From positions 48,068-112,067 of IMG/VR virus record IMGVR_UViG_3300042463_001065: 64,000 nucleotides of DNA. One strand, written 5' to 3'. The notes under the pieces were generated by a model. The model searched no databases and was not told where the DNA came from. It was given only the letters and a program-made list of their open reading frames with translations. This DNA comes from a virus. The translations under genes were made by a program, and so were the position numbers. Of this stretch, positions 61,630 to 64,000 are shown piece by piece. Within the stretch, counting starts at the first letter, position 1. Each line of letters begins with the position of its first letter.

Positions 61630-61737
61630 ATGGAAGACACACACCAACAAATCCACGACGAGTTCATTAACAGTGAAGAGTTCATAAAATATCTTAAAGA
61701 ACTTGACGAATATTCAGAAAAATATGTATCTTTGTAG
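61630..61737 (+). CDS. Small acidic peptide, 35 residues
   Basis: It encodes MEDTHQQIHDEFINSEEFIK and a helical end. Its last codons contain the TATCTTTG box of the next gene. It lies 13 nt after the tRNA. Coding is plausible, but the length is short. Confidence 0.45.
   Translation: MEDTHQQIHDEFINSEEFIKYLKELDEYSEKYVSL
61703..61734 (+). promoter_or_regulatory. Bacteroidota-type promoter (TTG-N21-TATCTTTG)
   Basis: TTG at 61703-61705 and TATCTTTG at 61727-61734; the gene at 61749 starts 14 nt further, so this mRNA would carry a short leader. Confidence 0.6.
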
Positions 61738-61748
61738 AAATAAACAAA

Positions 61749-62048
61749 ATGAACAAAGAACTTATAACACTATTTTTCGCCATGGAACATGAATCAGACC
61801 ATTTAATTGAAATTTTCAACAAACAACAACTTTTAGAATTTTACATATCGGGTTGTGAATTAAGACTACGTTTAGAATCAAGACTTTTAAACTTCAATAA
61901 GTTTCAAAAAGAAACAGGTATAAGTCTTGGAAATTTACTTGTTAATAAACATAACGTGGCAAAACAACTTCACGTATTAAAAATGGCCTTAGAAAAACTT
62001 GGATTAAAAGGTTTAGAAGAAGATCAATACGCAATGTTAAATAACTAA
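61749..62048 (+). CDS. Small helical protein, 99 residues
   Basis: It begins MNKELITLFFAMEHESDHLI and is mostly helical (ELRLRLESRLLNFNKFQKET). No motif or membrane segment is visible. Its stop overlaps the next gene as TAATG. Confidence 0.65.
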   Translation: MNKELITLFFAMEHESDHLIEIFNKQQLLEFYISGCELRLRLESRLLNFNKFQKETGISLGNLLVNKHNVAKQLHVLKMALEKLGLKGLEEDQYAMLNN

Positions 62049-62341
62049 TGAAATCATTCAAGGACATAAAATTTAAACCACACAAATATGGTGAAGGACT
62101 TCATGGACTAATCTTTTTTGAAAATGGTTATGGTGTATCTGTTGTTAGATATAAGGCTACCTATGATGTTAATAATTATTCATCTTACACATCAAACGAT
62201 AGTGAGTGGGAGGTTGCTGTAATTTATGGTAATGAAAAGACTTGGGAAATATCTTACAACACTCATATTACTGATGACGTACTGGGTCATTTAACTGAAG
62301 GTGAGGTTGATTGGGTTATGTTTCAAGTTCAAGAACTATAA
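62048..62341 (+). CDS. Small unknown protein, 97 residues
   Basis: It begins MKSFKDIKFKPHKYGEGLHG and contains GYGVSVVRYKATYDVNNYSS and SEWEVAVIYGNEKTWEISYN, a strand-rich pattern suggesting a small beta fold. It is coupled to the gene before it. Confidence 0.65.
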   Translation: MKSFKDIKFKPHKYGEGLHGLIFFENGYGVSVVRYKATYDVNNYSSYTSNDSEWEVAVIYGNEKTWEISYNTHITDDVLGHLTEGEVDWVMFQVQEL

Positions 62342-62343
62342 GA

Positions 62344-62351
62344 TATTTATA
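62344..62351 (+). promoter_or_regulatory. Late-type A+T motif TATTTATA
   Basis: The motif lies just after a stop codon and 100 nt before the tRNA-like element, with no gene start nearby. It could drive that element. Confidence 0.3.
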
Positions 62352-62449
62352 GATAACCTCTCAGGGATTTTGTTATTTTTACCCTTTTGTCTAATACTCG
62401 GCCGTAAAAGCAATAAAGAAAAATTAACTCGGTAGTTAAGAATAACAAA

Positions 62450-62515
62450 GAAATCCGTGTGGTGTAATTGGTTAGCACAAAAATTGGTGTGGGTTTGACT
62501 CCCATCACGGTTTCT
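62450..62515 (+). tRNA. tRNA-like element lacking an anticodon arm (possible relic)
   Basis: CCGTG pairs with CACGG as the inner acceptor stem, with GAAA and TTTC extending it past one bulged T. A D arm (GTG-TAATTGGTTAG-CAC) and a T arm (GTGGG-TTTGACT-CCCAT) are present. Only AAAAATTG lies between D and T arms, so there is no anticodon arm. It may be a deleted tRNA, perhaps of Gln type by its D loop, or a tRNA-shaped RNA with another use. It cannot decode as it stands. Confidence 0.5.
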
Positions 62516-62532
62516 TTTTTCTAAAATGATCA

Positions 62533-62540
62533 TATTTATT
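62533..62540 (+). promoter_or_regulatory. Late-type A+T motif TATTTATT
   Basis: The motif lies 4 nt before the ATG at 62545, after the T run that follows the tRNA-like element. Confidence 0.35.
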
Positions 62541-62544
62541 TAAT

Positions 62545-63504
62545 ATGTCATTAGATCCAAACAAACTTTATGGAATTGCACAATCATTAGCTGAAGTTGC
62601 AAAAGACGAATACGGAGAAAACGGTTTTATTGGTTTTAATAAAATAGTTAATATTTGTAGAACTAATCATTTTGCATTACTTTTATTATCAAGAGTATCA
62701 ACACCTGCAGACAAAGTTAAACTTGTTTTTATGTCCTATCTTATTATTACAGGTAGATATAAAAAAGAAACTATTATTGGTTTATCTTCACGTCTTTTTT
62801 TATACGTTATTGATTTTTATGACAATACAGAAGAAATAAAACAAGAATGTAGTAACTGTTATGGTAGTGGTGATGAAGAATGTAGTAGATGTGACGGTAC
62901 GGGTAATCAAGATTGTAGATATTGTGATGGTGAAGGAAAAATTGAATGTTACGAATGTTATGGTGAAGGAACTGAAGAATGTAGGCATTGTGATGGTAAA
63001 GGAACTGAAACTGACACAGAAGAAGATGATGAAGGTGAAGAAGTAGAAGTTGAAGTGGATTGTGGTGGTTGTGGAGGTTCTGGAAAAGAAGATTGTAGAA
63101 ATTGTGGTGGACAAGGTGATTATGAATGTCCAGAGTGTGAAGGATCGGGTGGTAAAACTTGTGAAGATTGCGGAGGTTATGGATCATACACTTGTGGATA
63201 TTGTGATGGTTACGGTGAAGAAGATAGTGGTACATACAAGTATAATATCACAAGAGTAACATATATAACACTTGGAAATAAATTATCTGAATTTGAAGGG
63301 CGGGAAATGTTATTAAGTGACTTTGAAGAAATAGATGGTGATGATGAAAAAGTACCATTTTCTTTTACTGTAAATAAAAGATATTTTCCAGATGATGATA
63401 TAACAAAAGAAGAAAGACAAGAAAGGGTTGGTTTGGATGACGACTTTGTTGAAATAATTGATGCATACAAATTAGAAAATTATAGATACGAGATAAAGTT
63501 TTAA
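62545..63504 (+). CDS. Protein with ten DnaJ-type CxxCxGxG zinc motifs
   Basis: This 319-residue protein has a helical N-domain (~1-100; MSLDPNKLYGIAQSLAEVAK), then ten CxxCxGxG motifs between ~109 and ~230: CSNCYGSG, CSRCDGTG, CRYCDGEG, CYECYGEG, CRHCDGKG, CGGCGGSG, CRNCGGQG, CPECEGSG, CEDCGGYG, CGYCDGYG. An acidic loop (EEDDEGEEVEVEVD) splits them 5+5. DnaJ has four and also a J domain; this protein has no J domain. It should bind about five zinc ions and may hold clients for the phage DnaJ. The C-terminus is strand-rich. No family name is certain. Confidence 0.8.
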   Translation: MSLDPNKLYGIAQSLAEVAKDEYGENGFIGFNKIVNICRTNHFALLLLSRVSTPADKVKLVFMSYLIITGRYKKETIIGLSSRLFLYVIDFYDNTEEIKQECSNCYGSGDEECSRCDGTGNQDCRYCDGEGKIECYECYGEGTEECRHCDGKGTETDTEEDDEGEEVEVEVDCGGCGGSGKEDCRNCGGQGDYECPECEGSGGKTCEDCGGYGSYTCGYCDGYGEEDSGTYKYNITRVTYITLGNKLSEFEGREMLLSDFEEIDGDDEKVPFSFTVNKRYFPDDDITKEERQERVGLDDDFVEIIDAYKLENYRYEIKF

Positions 63505-63514
63505 AATAAGAAAC

Positions 63515-63526
63515 TATTTATAAATA
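63515..63526 (+). promoter_or_regulatory. Late-type A+T motif, exact TATTTATAAATA
   Basis: The same 12-mer as before the structural gene at 7808 lies 8 nt before the leader-bearing gene at 63535. Confidence 0.5.
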
Positions 63527-63534
63527 AAAAAATA

Positions 63535-64000
63535 ATGAAAAACGTAATAAGACTAACAGAAAGTGATTTAAGAAGAATCATTCAAAAAAGCATCAACGAA
63601 ATGGAAGATGAAGATTTCATGAGAGGTGCTGATAAAAATTGGGACGATCACGAAGAAGAAGATGACTTCAGCGATTTTGATAATACCATGTATGATGGAT
63701 TAGATGACGAAGATGATAGAACCATGAGAGGTAGATTTTTTGACGATGAGGAAGAAGATGAAGAGTGGGGAGAAACTGATAGAGGTGAAGAGGAGCTTCA
63801 AGATTTAATTGAAGAAGCAAGAGATATTTTGGAAAATGAATGTGATTATTCAATTGATGAAATTAATGAAATGGATGAATCGGATATAGTTGGTGCGTTA
63901 AATGATGAAGGTTATGATGATTTAGCTAACGACATTCAAGAATTAATGAATCAAGAAGGATTTGCTGATTTTGATGAACCATACGATTCAATAGGTGGAC
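63535..64000 (+). CDS. Leader-bearing acidic protein (3'-partial)
   Basis: The frame is open to the right edge; 155 codons are visible. The leader MKNVIRLTESDLRRIIQKS ends SINE-M near residue 22. The rest is extremely acidic (DDHEEEDDFSDFD, FFDDEEEDEEWGE), with NDEGYDDLANDIQELMNQEG further on. The acidity recalls the 51.3-kb leader protein. An internal virion role, perhaps as DNA mimic or charge balance, is inferred. Confidence 0.72.
   Translation, partial: MKNVIRLTESDLRRIIQKSINEMEDEDFMRGADKNWDDHEEEDDFSDFDNTMYDGLDDEDDRTMRGRFFDDEEEDEEWGETDRGEEELQDLIEEARDILENECDYSIDEINEMDESDIVGALNDEGYDDLANDIQELMNQEGFADFDEPYDSIGG

Noticed and set aside
62807-63235. 142-codon His/Asn-rich minus-strand frame
   Set aside because: It is antisense to the CxxCxGxG repeats, whose TGT/GGT codons yield artificial open frames.

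Overview
The window looks like part of the genome of a large tailed (myovirus-like, T4-related) phage that infects a member of the Bacteroidota, most likely a flavobacterium. The phage evidence is dense, mostly collinear, overlapping genes with structural proteins, glycosyltransferases, a gp46/gp47-type recombination pair, primase, RuvC-like resolvase, DNA methyltransferases, a phage-borne sigma factor and a tRNA. The host evidence is the -33/-7 promoter type TTG-N19..21-TAnnTTTG, nearly absent Shine-Dalgarno sites, SprB-like adhesin repeats in the fibres, a Bacteroidota-type short RpoD-like sigma factor, an Hc1-like histone and a Bacteroidota-style lipoprotein. The sequence is strongly A+T rich and Arg is mostly AGA, which matches the phage tRNA-Arg(UCU).

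Layout. 1-25.4 kb holds virion genes: large baseplate or tail proteins, then adhesive fibres with SprB-like repeats, Thr-Pro linkers and an S74 auto-cleaving chaperone, interleaved with three sugar-transferase-like genes. 25.4-36.4 kb is a DNA-metabolism block: RuvC-like nuclease, primase, PD-(D/E)XK nuclease, gp47-like phosphoesterase, D12 adenine methylase, gp46-like SMC ATPase and a sigma factor, followed by a possible ~70-nt RNA. 36.5-44 kb holds membrane, coiled-coil, possible lysis and small basic genes, including an amidase-like protein that has lost its metal ligands, an EF-hand/Cys duplication and an Hc1-like histone. 44-57 kb holds dnaJ, two more methyltransferases, two PcfJ-like proteins, glutaredoxin, a DUF3310 protein, a lipoprotein and a DHH phosphoesterase. 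57.3-58.3 kb has no believable gene but is a G+C-rich, hairpin-rich stretch with its own promoter and terminators: a ~970-nt structured RNA candidate. 58.4-64 kb holds small genes, tRNA-Arg(UCU), a tRNA-like element without an anticodon arm and a protein with ten CxxCxGxG zinc motifs.

Two patterns cross the window. First, at least eleven otherwise unrelated proteins begin with a short basic amphipathic leader ending in [I/L/M/V]xE, in the best cases LTESDLxRIxxxxIxE. It resembles the capsid-targeting leaders that T4-type prohead protease removes, and most of these genes follow the same A+T motif (TATTTATWAATA) that precedes structural genes. I infer a late-expressed set of proteins packed inside the capsid. 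Second, six genes, mostly of DNA metabolism or modification, start exactly 4 nt after a TAnnTTTG -7 box, which predicts leaderless early mRNAs. Functions of most small genes remain unknown; names rest on motifs read by eye, without database searches.
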